From: Clostridiales bacterium
Lineage (GTDB): Bacteria; Bacillota; Clostridia; Lachnospirales; CAG-274
Direction: 5' to 3'
Length of the DNA: 6,769 nt
NCBI GenBank assembly: GCA_021203425.1
Contig: JAJQBF010000194.1
Coordinates: forward strand, 1-6,769
Under the pieces are notes generated by a model. It worked only from the letters and a program-made list of their open reading frames with translations, made no database searches and was not told the DNA's origin. This document shows positions 1 to 6,314 of this stretch, piece after piece. The number at the start of each line of letters is the position of its first letter. The first letter of the stretch is position 1. A program made the position numbers and the translations under genes.

Positions 1-3
1 AAA

Positions 4-14
4 TATAATATAAT
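4..14 (+). promoter_or_regulatory. Possible -10 elements for the gal operon
   Basis: Two overlapping perfect TATAAT hexamers lie at 4-9 and 9-14, about 57-67 bases before the galK start. Either could be the -10 box of a promoter for galK-galE-galT. The matching -35 box would fall upstream of base 1 and cannot be seen. AT-rich leaders give such matches by chance, so this is tentative. Confidence 0.35.
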
Positions 15-55
15 TTTAGTAAAAGAAAGGCGGCAACAAAGTAAAAATTAAGTGC

Positions 56-62
56 AAAGGAG
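56..62 (+). promoter_or_regulatory. galK ribosome-binding site
   Basis: AAAGGAG lies 8 bases before the ATG at 71. This good Shine-Dalgarno with normal spacing fixes the galactokinase start at 71. The internal TTG at 303, where the second open piece begins, has no such site. Confidence 0.75.
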
Positions 63-70
63 AAGAACGT

Positions 71-1355
71 ATGACAACACAGGAATACATAAAAAAGCTT
101 AACATTTCTTTTTTTAATAAAAGGCTGAAATCACTTTACGGTGAGAAGGCACTTGAAAGGCAAAAGAAAAGACTTAGGGCTGCAGCAGATGAGTTTGTAA
201 AAGCATTTCCCAAAGATGAAGATTCCGAAATATCCGTATTTTCCGCTCCGGGAAGAACCGAAATAGGAGGAAAACCACACAGATCATCAGCATGACTGTG
301 TTTTGGCGGCGGCTGTTAATTTGGACTTAATAGGAATTGTACATTTTCATGACGAACCTGTTGTAAGAATTAAATCCGAAGGCTATTATCCGGAAACAGT
401 TGATTTGAATGATTTGTCTGTTCGCCGGGAAGAAAGAGAGACAAGCTCAGCTCTTGTAAGGGGAATTGCCGAAGGGTTCAGCCTTGCAGGTCTTAATATA
501 GGCGGCTTTGATGTCTATATTACTTCCGAAGTACCCAGAGGAAGCGGACTTTCTTCCTCGGCAGCCTTTGAAATACTTATAGGCACAATTATAAATTACG
601 GCTATAACAGCGGTAATGTAGATGCTGTTACGCTTGCTCATATAGGGCAGTATGCCGAAAATGTATATTTCGGAAAGAAAAGCGGTCTTATGGATCAAGC
701 CGCAAGCAGTGTGGGAGGGCTTGTGTTTATGGACTTCTTTGATCCCGAAAACCCGGTCATAAAAAACCACAATTTTGACTTTGAGGAATACGGCTATACA
801 ATTTGCATAACCGATACAAAGGGCAGTCACAGCGATTTGAGTGATGAATATTCTCGGGTTGCAAAGGAAATGACGGCTGTTGCAAAGGAGCTTGGCTGTG
901 ACTATCTGAGAGATGCCGATGAAGAAGAATTTTACAGACAAATTCCGAGACTTAGGGGAGTTTGTTCCGACAGAGCGGTTTTAAGGGCTATGCACTTTTT
1001 TGATGATAACCGCAGAGCCAAACAGGAATCGGAGGCTTTAAGCAGCAGAAACACAGCCGAATTTTTAAGGCTTGTAAAAGAATCGGGAGACTCTTCGGCG
1101 AATCTTCTTCAAAATCTGTTTTCCGCCAAAAGACCCGATGAACAAAACATACCCATAGCCCTTGCTTTAAGCAAGCATATTTTAGGGGAAGGCTGTGCCG
1201 TAAGAGTTCACGGCGGCGGCTTTGCCGGAACAATTCAGGCGATTATTCCCACAGACCTTACAGAAACCTATGTTAATGAAATGGAGAGGCTTTTCGGAAA
1301 GGATTCCTGCTGTAAACTTAAAATCCGTTCCGAAGGCGGAGCAAAATTATTATAA
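71..1355 (+). pseudogene. galK: Galactokinase, split by a single-base frameshift
   Basis: Galactokinase is a GHMP-family cytoplasmic kinase making galactose-1-phosphate from galactose and ATP, the first committed Leloir step. The frame from ATG 71 runs to a stop at 293-295, and the rest reads in another frame to TAA 1353-1355. Removing one A from the AAAA at 271-274 joins both into about 427 residues and restores the galactokinase signature GRTEIGGNHTDHQHD (N68, H69, D71). After the join come the ATP-binding loop GSGLSSSAA (157-165), the likely catalytic Asp in GLMDQ (D208) and the C-terminal GHMP motif HGGGFAG (380-386). About 60 residues precede the signature, longer than in E. coli GalK but, from memory, usual for clostridial forms. 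The 303-1355 piece alone lacks the substrate-binding motif and should not be active. It is first in an operon with galE (14-base gap). Product identity is firm. Whether the break is biological or a sequencing error cannot be told here. Confidence 0.9.
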
Positions 1356-1361
1356 AGGGGG
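1355..1361 (+). promoter_or_regulatory. galE ribosome-binding site
   Basis: AAGGGGG begins at the last base of the galK stop codon and lies 8 bases before the galE ATG. This suggests translation of the two genes is closely linked. Confidence 0.6.
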
Positions 1362-1369
1362 AAATTTTT

Positions 1370-2368
1370 ATGAAAATATTTGTTTTGGGCGGAGCCGGAT
1401 ATATCGGCTCACACACTGCGCTGGAGCTTGTACGCAGCGGAGAAGAGGTTATAGTTGCCGACAATCTTTCCACAGGCCACATAGAGGCTGTTCCGCAAGA
1501 GGCAAAATTTTACGAAGGGGATCTGCGTGACGGCAAATTCTTGGACGATGTTTTTCAGAGCGAAAAGCCGGGCTGCATTATACACTTTGCCGCTTATTCA
1601 CAGGTGGGCGAAAGTATGACAAACCCTCTTAAATATTATGACAACAATCTTTGCGGAACAAAGAACCTTCTTGACGCTATGGTAAGAAACGGCATTAAAA
1701 ATATTGTGTTTTCTTCAACGGCGGCGGTTTACGGCGAGCCTGTACATACTCCCATTTCAGAGGGAGAGCCTACACTGCCTAAAAATCCTTACGGAGAAAC
1801 AAAAAAAGCTATGGAGCAGATGTTCAGGTGGGCAGCCGAGGTCTACGGCATAAAATATGTATCATTGAGATATTTCAATGCCTGCGGAGCCGACAGCTCA
1901 GCCAAAATAGGTGAAGCTCACAACCCGGAAAGCCACCTTATACCTCTTATTTTACAGACTGCTTTAGGTCAGCGCAAAAGCATTTCCGTTTTCGGAACAG
2001 ATTATGACACACCGGACGGAACCTGTATAAGAGACTATATCCACGTCATCGATTTGGCACAGGCTCATATTTTAGCCGTTTATTATCTTAAAAACGGCGG
2101 TTCGAGCAATGTGTTTAACTTGGGAAACAGAGTGGGCTATTCTGTAAGTCGGGTTATAGAAACGGCTAAAAAGGTTACGGACAGGCATATAATCGTTGTA
2201 AAGACAGACCGAAGAGCCGGCGACCCGGCACGTTTGGTTGCTTCAAGTGAAAAGGCAAGAAAAATTTTAGGGTGGAAAACGGAACACGCTTCTCTTGAGG
2301 AAATTATAGGAAGTGCATGGAACTGGCACAAAACCCACCCCAACGGATATGCCCAATCCGAAATTTAA
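1370..2368 (+). CDS. galE: UDP-glucose 4-epimerase
   Basis: This cytoplasmic enzyme interconverts UDP-galactose and UDP-glucose using bound NAD, regenerating the UDP-glucose that GalT consumes. The 332-residue protein is the usual length for bacterial GalE and appears complete. It belongs to the extended short-chain dehydrogenase family. The N-terminal Rossmann motif GGAGYIGSH starts at residue 7. Next come FSSTAAVYG, with T117 at the position of the catalytic Ser/Thr, and the catalytic pair in YGETK (Y141, K145). Further GalE-type blocks are LRYFNACGA, the GTDYDTPDGTCIRDYIHV segment and a C-terminal RRAGDPARLVAS block. ATG 1370 is chosen because AAGGGGG lies 8 bases upstream and the Rossmann strand begins at once. 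It is the second gene of galK-galE-galT, followed after 18 bases by galT. Related sugar-nucleotide epimerases exist, but the TPDGTCIRDYIHV block and the gal neighbours make GalE much the best call. Confidence 0.97.
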   Translation: MKIFVLGGAGYIGSHTALELVRSGEEVIVADNLSTGHIEAVPQEAKFYEGDLRDGKFLDDVFQSEKPGCIIHFAAYSQVGESMTNPLKYYDNNLCGTKNLLDAMVRNGIKNIVFSSTAAVYGEPVHTPISEGEPTLPKNPYGETKKAMEQMFRWAAEVYGIKYVSLRYFNACGADSSAKIGEAHNPESHLIPLILQTALGQRKSISVFGTDYDTPDGTCIRDYIHVIDLAQAHILAVYYLKNGGSSNVFNLGNRVGYSVSRVIETAKKVTDRHIIVVKTDRRAGDPARLVASSEKARKILGWKTEHASLEEIIGSAWNWHKTHPNGYAQSEI

Positions 2369-2371
2369 AAG

Positions 2372-2379
2372 AAAGGCGG
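2372..2379 (+). promoter_or_regulatory. galT ribosome-binding site
   Basis: AAAGGCGG lies a few bases after the galE stop and 7 bases before the galT ATG. It is an imperfect but well-placed Shine-Dalgarno. It sits in the 14-base string AAAAGAAAGGCGGC, which occurs a second time at 21-34 in the galK leader. Confidence 0.5.
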
Positions 2380-2386
2380 CGGTATT

Positions 2387-3880
2387 ATGATTCAGGAAAG
2401 TATTCAGGACTTAATAAATTATGATATAAGAGAAAAGCTCATAGAGCCGGAGGACGAAATTGTTATCAGAAATACTCTTGTGGAGGTCTTTAGGGTTAAC
2501 AGCTGGGACGATGATATTGAAAAAGAAGATAAGACAAGGCCTGTAGATGAAATATTGAACGAGCTTGTTCAATATGCCTGTGATAAAAATATAATAAAGG
2601 ATACAGCCAATTCAAGAGATGCCTTTGATACAAAGCTTATGGGTACAGCGACCCCTTTTCCCAGAGAGGTTATTAAAAAATTTAACAAAAATTATGCTGT
2701 TTCTCCCAAAGAAGCCACAGATTGGTATTATGGTTTTTGCAAAAAATTAAACTATGTAAGAGCCGGCAGAATTGCCAAAGACAGAAGATGGAAGTTTTCT
2801 TCCGATTTCGGCTCGTTGGATATGTCAATAAATCTTTCAAAGCCGGAAAAAGACCCGAAGGACATAGCCGCACAGGGCACCGCAAAAAGCACAAACTACC
2901 CCAAGTGTCAGCTTTGCTATGAAAACGCAGGCTTTCCCGGAAACAGTCACCACCCCTCGAGATATAACCTTCGCCCTGTTCCCGTTTCAATACAGGGAGA
3001 AAGGTGGCATCTTCAATATTCACCCTACGGCTACTACAACGAACATTGCATATTGTTCAACGAAAAACACGTACCTATGGTAATCGACAAGGCGGTTTTT
3101 GAAAAGCTGTTTGATGCTGTTGACCTGTTCCCTCACTACTTCTTCGGCTCAAATGCGGATTTACCCATAGTTGGGGGCTCGATTTTAAGCCACGAGCATT
3201 TTCAGGGCGGCAGATACACCTTTCCCGTTGAAAATGCACATATAATACACAGGTTTACAATGTCCGAATTTTCAGGTGTTTCCTGCGGAATCGTAAAGTG
3301 GTATATGTCTTTAATCCGTTTGGATTCCCCTGACAGAAATCAGCTTGCGGCTGCCTGCGGTAAAATTCTTACAAGCTGGAGAGCCTACAGCGACGAAACC
3401 GCCGGCATATACGCATACACAGAGAATACACCCCACAACACAATAACCCCAATAGTCCGCAAAAAAGGTGATTTATATGTATGCGATTTGGTTCTCCGCA
3501 ACAACCGCACAACAGCCGACCGTCCCCTTGGAATTTTCCACCCTAACCCCTCTCTCCACCACATAAAAAAGGAAAACATAGGCTTAATAGAGGTTATGGG
3601 GCTTGCCATACTTCCCTCAAGGCTTGAAGGCGAAATGAAAGCATTAAAGGAATGTATTTTAAACAACGAGGATTTGGAGAAAAATCCTCTGACTGCTCCC
3701 CATGCACCTTGGGCTGAGGAGTTTTTGAAACACTGCGGCGATTTTACGGAAGAAACAGCCGACAGAATTATAGAAAACGAAATAGGAAAGGTTTTTGAAC
3801 AGGTTTTGACAGATGCCGGTGTTTTCAAGCAGACTGAAACAGGAAAAAATGCTTTTTTGAAATTTATAAAAGAGTTATAA
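2387..3880 (+). CDS. galT: UDP-glucose--hexose-1-phosphate uridylyltransferase, Gram-positive type
   Basis: GalT transfers UMP from UDP-glucose to galactose-1-phosphate, giving UDP-galactose and glucose-1-phosphate, by way of a uridylyl-histidine intermediate. The 497-residue protein matches the longer GalT form of Firmicutes, not the roughly 350-residue E. coli form. The active-site block SHEHFQGGRY carries H269-E-H271-F-Q273. H271 is the likely nucleophile, matching the second His of the HPHxQ motif in the E. coli type. Upstream are a CQLC pair (C174, C177) that may bind metal, SHHPSRYNLRPVPV, and YNEHCILFNEKHVPM, typical of this branch. The C-terminal part has NNRTTADRPLGIFHP and SRLEGEM. 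No frame damage is visible. The start has a Shine-Dalgarno at 2372-2379. It is the last gene of the gal operon, followed 12 bases after its stop by a terminator stem. Such enzymes mostly act on galactose-1-phosphate, but related hexose-1-phosphates cannot be excluded from sequence alone. Confidence 0.96.
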   Translation: MIQESIQDLINYDIREKLIEPEDEIVIRNTLVEVFRVNSWDDDIEKEDKTRPVDEILNELVQYACDKNIIKDTANSRDAFDTKLMGTATPFPREVIKKFNKNYAVSPKEATDWYYGFCKKLNYVRAGRIAKDRRWKFSSDFGSLDMSINLSKPEKDPKDIAAQGTAKSTNYPKCQLCYENAGFPGNSHHPSRYNLRPVPVSIQGERWHLQYSPYGYYNEHCILFNEKHVPMVIDKAVFEKLFDAVDLFPHYFFGSNADLPIVGGSILSHEHFQGGRYTFPVENAHIIHRFTMSEFSGVSCGIVKWYMSLIRLDSPDRNQLAAACGKILTSWRAYSDETAGIYAYTENTPHNTITPIVRKKGDLYVCDLVLRNNRTTADRPLGIFHPNPSLHHIKKENIGLIEVMGLAILPSRLEGEMKALKECILNNEDLEKNPLTAPHAPWAEEFLKHCGDFTEETADRIIENEIGKVFEQVLTDAGVFKQTETGKNAFLKFIKEL

Positions 3881-3892
3881 AGCCTTAATAAT

Positions 3893-3941
3893 AACGGACT
3901 GCCGCATAAAGTAAAATTCAATTCTGCAGCAGTCCGTTTTT
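3893..3941 (+). terminator. Rho-independent terminator after galT
   Basis: AACGGACTGC (3893-3902) pairs perfectly with GCAGTCCGTT (3929-3938). After one mismatch, GCA (3904-3906) and TGC (3925-3927) extend the stem. The stem is followed by a run of T to 3941. It ends the gal operon. It lies between convergent genes and may also slow minus-strand transcripts of the regulator, but the T-rich tract on that side (complement of 3884-3892) is broken and weak. Confidence 0.85.
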
Positions 3942-3951
3942 ATGTGCGGAT

Positions 3952-4755
3952 TTATAGGGAAGATTTGTTTTGAATACGCCAGTTTCTGGGGGAGAGGTTA
4001 TAGACTGACTTGAAAGCCCTTGAAAAATGAAGAGGGTTTTCATAGCTTACGGCATTTCCTATTTCGGCAACGGATAAGTTTGTAAGCTTCAGAAGCTCGG
4101 CGGCTTTTGCCATACGGAAGCTTAAAAGAAATTCACTGGGAGATTTTCCTATAGCCTGTTTAAAAATTTTGCCGAAGTAGCTTCTGTTCAGGCCGCAGAC
4201 TGTGGCTATGTCTTCTACGGTAATATTGTTTTGGAAGTTGTGTTCTATAAATTCAATTGCTTCGTGTACGTAAAATTCACGAAGTTTGCTTCCTGCTGTA
4301 ATTGTGGGGCTCATAGCGGAGCGGACAAGGCAGTCCAAAAAAAGATACAGATGGCCTATAAGGTGAAAAGGGGAAGAATCGGTGTGGTTTATTATGTAGT
4401 TCATTTCTTCTTTCATTTCTTCTCGAAGGTCTTTTCTTTTGGCATGGTAAACCGGAGAGTTCATTGTTATGCCTGTGGTTTCAATCATACTTTTTGCTCT
4501 TAAGCCGTCAAATTCTATCCACATATATTCCCAAGGCATATCTTTATCCGCTATATATGTTGTAATCTGCCCGGGAAAAATCATAAACCCCTGCATACTT
4601 TTTATTTCATAGGTTTGAGTTTCGCCCTTGCTGTTGTCTGCCATAAGCCTTCCCATACCGGACAAGACATAATGAAAAAGAAAATGGTTTCGGCTTGCCG
4701 GACCGAAGGAATGAGCCGGGGCGCAGCGTTCCCAGCCGAATTGAAAAAGCCCCAA
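3952..4755 (-). CDS. AraC-family transcriptional regulator, N-terminal frame broken
   Basis: This is a sugar-responsive type DNA-binding activator. The open piece is 267 residues from a TTG. The N-terminal half looks like the cupin-fold ligand-binding domain of RafR/MsmR-like AraC proteins (around HFLFHYVLSGMGRL, then a MIFPGQ turn and MPWEYMWIEFDG). The last 100 or so residues hold two helix-turn-helix units: ITVEDIATVCGLNRSYFGKIF, then LSVAEIGNAVSYENPLHFSRAFK with the family's SPRNWR ending. The TTG at 4755 has no Shine-Dalgarno, and in-frame codons continue upstream to a stop at 4792-4794. A strong AAAGGAGG lies 9 bases before a TTG at 4804. From 4804 the frame gives MKDLIFF and then stops after 11 codons. 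One extra base in the A7 run 4785-4791 (T7 in the coding strand) would give a natural 284-residue protein beginning MKDLIFFSVFPSENFVDLG. The gene is divergent from the ABC importer, so it probably controls that operon and itself (inference). Confidence 0.9.
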   Translation of the reverse strand: MGLFQFGWERCAPAHSFGPASRNHFLFHYVLSGMGRLMADNSKGETQTYEIKSMQGFMIFPGQITTYIADKDMPWEYMWIEFDGLRAKSMIETTGITMNSPVYHAKRKDLREEMKEEMNYIINHTDSSPFHLIGHLYLFLDCLVRSAMSPTITAGSKLREFYVHEAIEFIEHNFQNNITVEDIATVCGLNRSYFGKIFKQAIGKSPSEFLLSFRMAKAAELLKLTNLSVAEIGNAVSYENPLHFSRAFKSVYNLSPRNWRIQNKSSL

Positions 4756-4784
4756 ATCAACAAAATTTTCACTGGGAAATACGG

Positions 4785-4804
4785 AAAAAAATTAAATCCT
4801 TCAA
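4785..4804 (-). pseudogene. Detached first codons of the AraC-type regulator
   Basis: From the TTG at 4804 the frame codes MKDLIFF and then leaves the regulator's frame at a run of seven T (coding strand), ending at TGA 4771-4769. The codons downstream of the run in the main frame (FSVFPSENFVD) continue the family's usual N-terminus. This marks the stretch where the frame shift must lie. One missing T is the simplest reading. Confidence 0.7.
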
Positions 4805-4813
4805 ATTAAGTCG

Positions 4814-4821
4814 CCTCCTTT
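4814..4821 (-). promoter_or_regulatory. Ribosome-binding site that places the regulator start at 4804
   Basis: On the minus strand AAAGGAGG ends 9 bases before the TTG at 4804. It is the only strong Shine-Dalgarno near the gene. It argues that the natural start is 4804 and not the TTG at 4755, which lies about 60 bases further on. Confidence 0.8.
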
Positions 4822-4840
4822 TTTCAGTCTTATTTTTTTA

Positions 4841-4869
4841 ATTATAACACCCGACATACCATTTTGCAA
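4841..4869 (-). promoter_or_regulatory. Promoter of the AraC-type regulator
   Basis: On the minus strand TTGCAA (4869-4864) and a perfect TATAAT (4846-4841) are 17 bases apart, a good sigma-A type promoter. The predicted start of transcription is near 4834, giving a leader of about 30 bases with the AAAGGAGG site. One arm of the inverted repeat (4859-4867) overlaps the -35 box, which suggests self-control. Confidence 0.65.
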
Positions 4870-4911
4870 CCTGACTTTAAATAAATTAAAAAAAATGCGG
4901 CAAAATGGCAT
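4856..4911. promoter_or_regulatory. Paired inverted operator-like repeat between the divergent promoters
   Basis: CCATTTTGC (4859-4867) has an exact reverse complement, GCAAAATGG, at 4900-4908. Widening to 15 bases (4856-4870 against 4897-4911) keeps 12 of 15 matches, pattern ATnCCATTTTGCnnC. The centres are 41 bases apart, close to four helical turns, so both sites would face the same side. The left arm covers the -35 of the regulator promoter. The right arm sits about 64 bases before the likely ABC transcription start, a normal place for an AraC-type activator site. The repeat is seen directly; the bound protein is inference. Confidence 0.6.
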
Positions 4912-4932
4912 AAATCATATTGAAAACAGCTA

Positions 4933-4961
4933 TCTACAGTCAGCATTAAGGTATGTATAAT
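4933..4961 (+). promoter_or_regulatory. Promoter of the sugar ABC operon
   Basis: TCTACA (4933-4938) and a perfect TATAAT (4956-4961) are 17 bases apart. The -35 matches consensus at four of six bases, which suits a promoter needing an activator. Transcription would begin near 4968 and give a leader of about 60 bases containing the 4988-5025 hairpin. Confidence 0.6.
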
Positions 4962-4987
4962 AAAACCATAAGGATTGGGACCGGCCT

Positions 4988-5025
4988 TAATACCTTCAAA
5001 ATGCAGTTATGAAAGAGAGGTATTA
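4988..5025 (+). promoter_or_regulatory. Leader hairpin overlapping the lipoprotein ribosome-binding site
   Basis: TAATACCT (4988-4995) is an exact reverse complement of AGGTATTA (5018-5025), closing a 22-base loop. The AGG at 5018-5020 is the core of the Shine-Dalgarno for the start at 5030, so this pairing would hide it. The stem is mostly A-T and short, so its strength is uncertain. There is no T run, so it is not a terminator. Confidence 0.45.
5015..5020 (+). promoter_or_regulatory. Ribosome-binding site that points to a start at 5030
   Basis: GAGAGG lies 9 bases before the ATG at 5030 but 19 bases before the ATG at 5040 that opens the long frame. The spacing favours 5030. That ATG is one base out of frame with the lipoprotein because of the A8 run at 5033-5040. 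Confidence 0.6.
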
Positions 5026-5039
5026 TTTAATGAAAAAAA

Positions 5040-6302
5040 ATGAATTTTAAGGCTGCTGCTTTGGCCTTTGTGCTTGCAGGCACTTCACTTTTTACCGCCT
5101 GCGGCAGCGGTGAAAAGGACAGCGGAAAAACCGTAGTCAAGCTGTTTCATTATAAGCAGGAAGCCTCAGAGGTTTTCAGCGAAATCGAAGACAGATTTAA
5201 TGAAACACATGATGATATTGAGCTTAAAATAGAATCTCCCAATGAGACCATTACCGTTTTAAAAACCCGTTTGGTAAGGGAAGACTATCCCGATATTGTG
5301 GGAATAGGCGGCGATATAGACTATTCCAATTTTTTGGATGCCGACCTTTTTATGGATATTTCCGACTTTGAAGGGGTAAGCGATATTAAGCCCGAATATA
5401 TGGAAATGGAGGAGGAGCTTGAGCTTATTCCCAAAGAAGGCACTTATGCCCTGCCCTATATGGCAAACTGTGCCGGTGTTTTGTATAACAGGGATATGTT
5501 TGAAGAAAATGGTTGGGAAATACCCGAAACATGGAGCGAATTTATTTCTCTCTGCGAAGAAATTAAAGCCGAGGGTGTAACTCCTCTTTATTTCGGCTTT
5601 AAAGATTCATGGACCTGCCTTTCCCCATGGAACTCCCTCGTTGTAAGTCTTGCCCCCTCCGATACCTGTTCTCAGGTAAGCTCGGGAAACACAACCTTCA
5701 GTGAGGAATATGCGGAAACGGCGGAGAAAATGAAGGAGCTTCTTGACTACTGCGAGCCTAACCCCTATGCCTACAGCTATAACGATGTCTGTATAGCCTT
5801 TGCGAGAGGTGAAGCGGCTATGTACCCCATAGGAAGCTATGCCGTACCTCAGATTTTATCCGTTAATCCCGATATGAATATAGATTCTTTCACTCTTCCG
5901 GCTTGTGAAAATGAAGAGGATAACTTTTTAACCTCCGGCGTTGACTTACAGTTTTCCGTTATGAAGGAGTGCAAAAACAAAGAGGCGGCATATGAAGTGT
6001 TGAGATTTTTATATGATGACGAAATTGTGCAGCTTTATGCAGACAGTCAAAATGCGATTCCCTGTAAAGAGGGTGAATTTATACTTCCCGATATGCTTGA
6101 CGGAATGCTAAGCTACATTGAAGAAGGCAGAGTAGCCGACTTCCATGACCACCATTACCCAAGTGAAATGAGTGTTTGGGGCATGGTTCAGACTTATTTA
6201 ATGGACGAAAGCGAAAACGCTTCAGAGACATTTTTAAATAAGTTTGATTCGGACTGGGTTCGCTATAACAGAGGCTTAATTGAAAAAATCAAAAAAATAT
6301 GA
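5040..6302 (+). CDS. Sugar ABC transporter substrate-binding lipoprotein
   Basis: This is an extracellular lipid-anchored sugar-binding protein of the MalE-like family 1, which captures a sugar and hands it to a MalF/MalG-type permease pair. The open frame gives 420 residues, usual for the family. The signal peptide has a hydrophobic stretch (residues 5-18) and a lipobox ending FTAC with the lipidated Cys at 21, then a Ser/Gly/Lys linker. Family marks include VVKLFHYKQEASEVF near the mature start, LYNRDMFEENGWEIPETWSE in the middle and FARGEAAMYPIGSY (254-267). The ATG at 5040 is poorly placed for the Shine-Dalgarno at 5015-5020. The ATG at 5030 is well placed, and with seven instead of eight A it would begin MKKMNFKAAALAF, a more normal charged signal peptide. 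A short out-of-frame reading (MKKNEF) is what 5030 gives now. The sugar is unknown; a galactoside is suggested only by the neighbouring gal genes. The stop overlaps the permease ribosome-binding site. Confidence 0.93.
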   Translation: MNFKAAALAFVLAGTSLFTACGSGEKDSGKTVVKLFHYKQEASEVFSEIEDRFNETHDDIELKIESPNETITVLKTRLVREDYPDIVGIGGDIDYSNFLDADLFMDISDFEGVSDIKPEYMEMEEELELIPKEGTYALPYMANCAGVLYNRDMFEENGWEIPETWSEFISLCEEIKAEGVTPLYFGFKDSWTCLSPWNSLVVSLAPSDTCSQVSSGNTTFSEEYAETAEKMKELLDYCEPNPYAYSYNDVCIAFARGEAAMYPIGSYAVPQILSVNPDMNIDSFTLPACENEEDNFLTSGVDLQFSVMKECKNKEAAYEVLRFLYDDEIVQLYADSQNAIPCKEGEFILPDMLDGMLSYIEEGRVADFHDHHYPSEMSVWGMVQTYLMDESENASETFLNKFDSDWVRYNRGLIEKIKKI

Positions 6303-6309
6303 GGAGGGG
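6301..6309 (+). promoter_or_regulatory. Permease ribosome-binding site
   Basis: GAGGAGGGG overlaps the stop of the binding-protein gene and ends 5 bases before the ATG at 6315. It is a strong site and indicates coupled translation within one operon. Confidence 0.7.
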
Positions 6310-6314
6310 TCACT

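Noticed and set aside
266..280. Programmed ribosomal frameshifting in galK
   Set aside because: Rejoining needs the ribosome to skip a base, but AAAA is too short a slippery run and no stimulating structure or stop-codon pause is seen. Galactokinase is not known for recoding.
447..941. A 164-residue open frame on the minus strand inside galK
   Set aside because: It is antisense to clear GHMP-kinase coding and has no ribosome-binding site or recognisable domain. It is a shadow of galK codon use.
1222..1530. A 102-residue plus-strand frame across the galK-galE junction
   Set aside because: It overlaps the end of galK and the Rossmann motif of galE in a different frame, and its Cys/Arg-rich translation looks non-natural.
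2682..3023. A 113-residue minus-strand frame, and the 66-residue plus-strand frame at 2722-2922, inside galT
   Set aside because: Both lie within well-conserved GalT coding, and neither has family motifs or start signals.
3385..3921. A 178-residue minus-strand open frame over the galT end
   Set aside because: It is antisense to conserved GalT sequence, starts within the terminator loop at a TTG without a Shine-Dalgarno, and looks low in complexity. It is a shadow.
4231..4503. A plus-strand frame antisense to the AraC-type regulator, and another at 4615-4809
   Set aside because: The opposite strand carries clear helix-turn-helix and cupin coding. These have no independent support.
4988..5025. 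A known riboswitch or attenuator before the lipoprotein gene
   Set aside because: The leader is only about 60 bases, with one short A-T stem, no T run and no recognisable aptamer.
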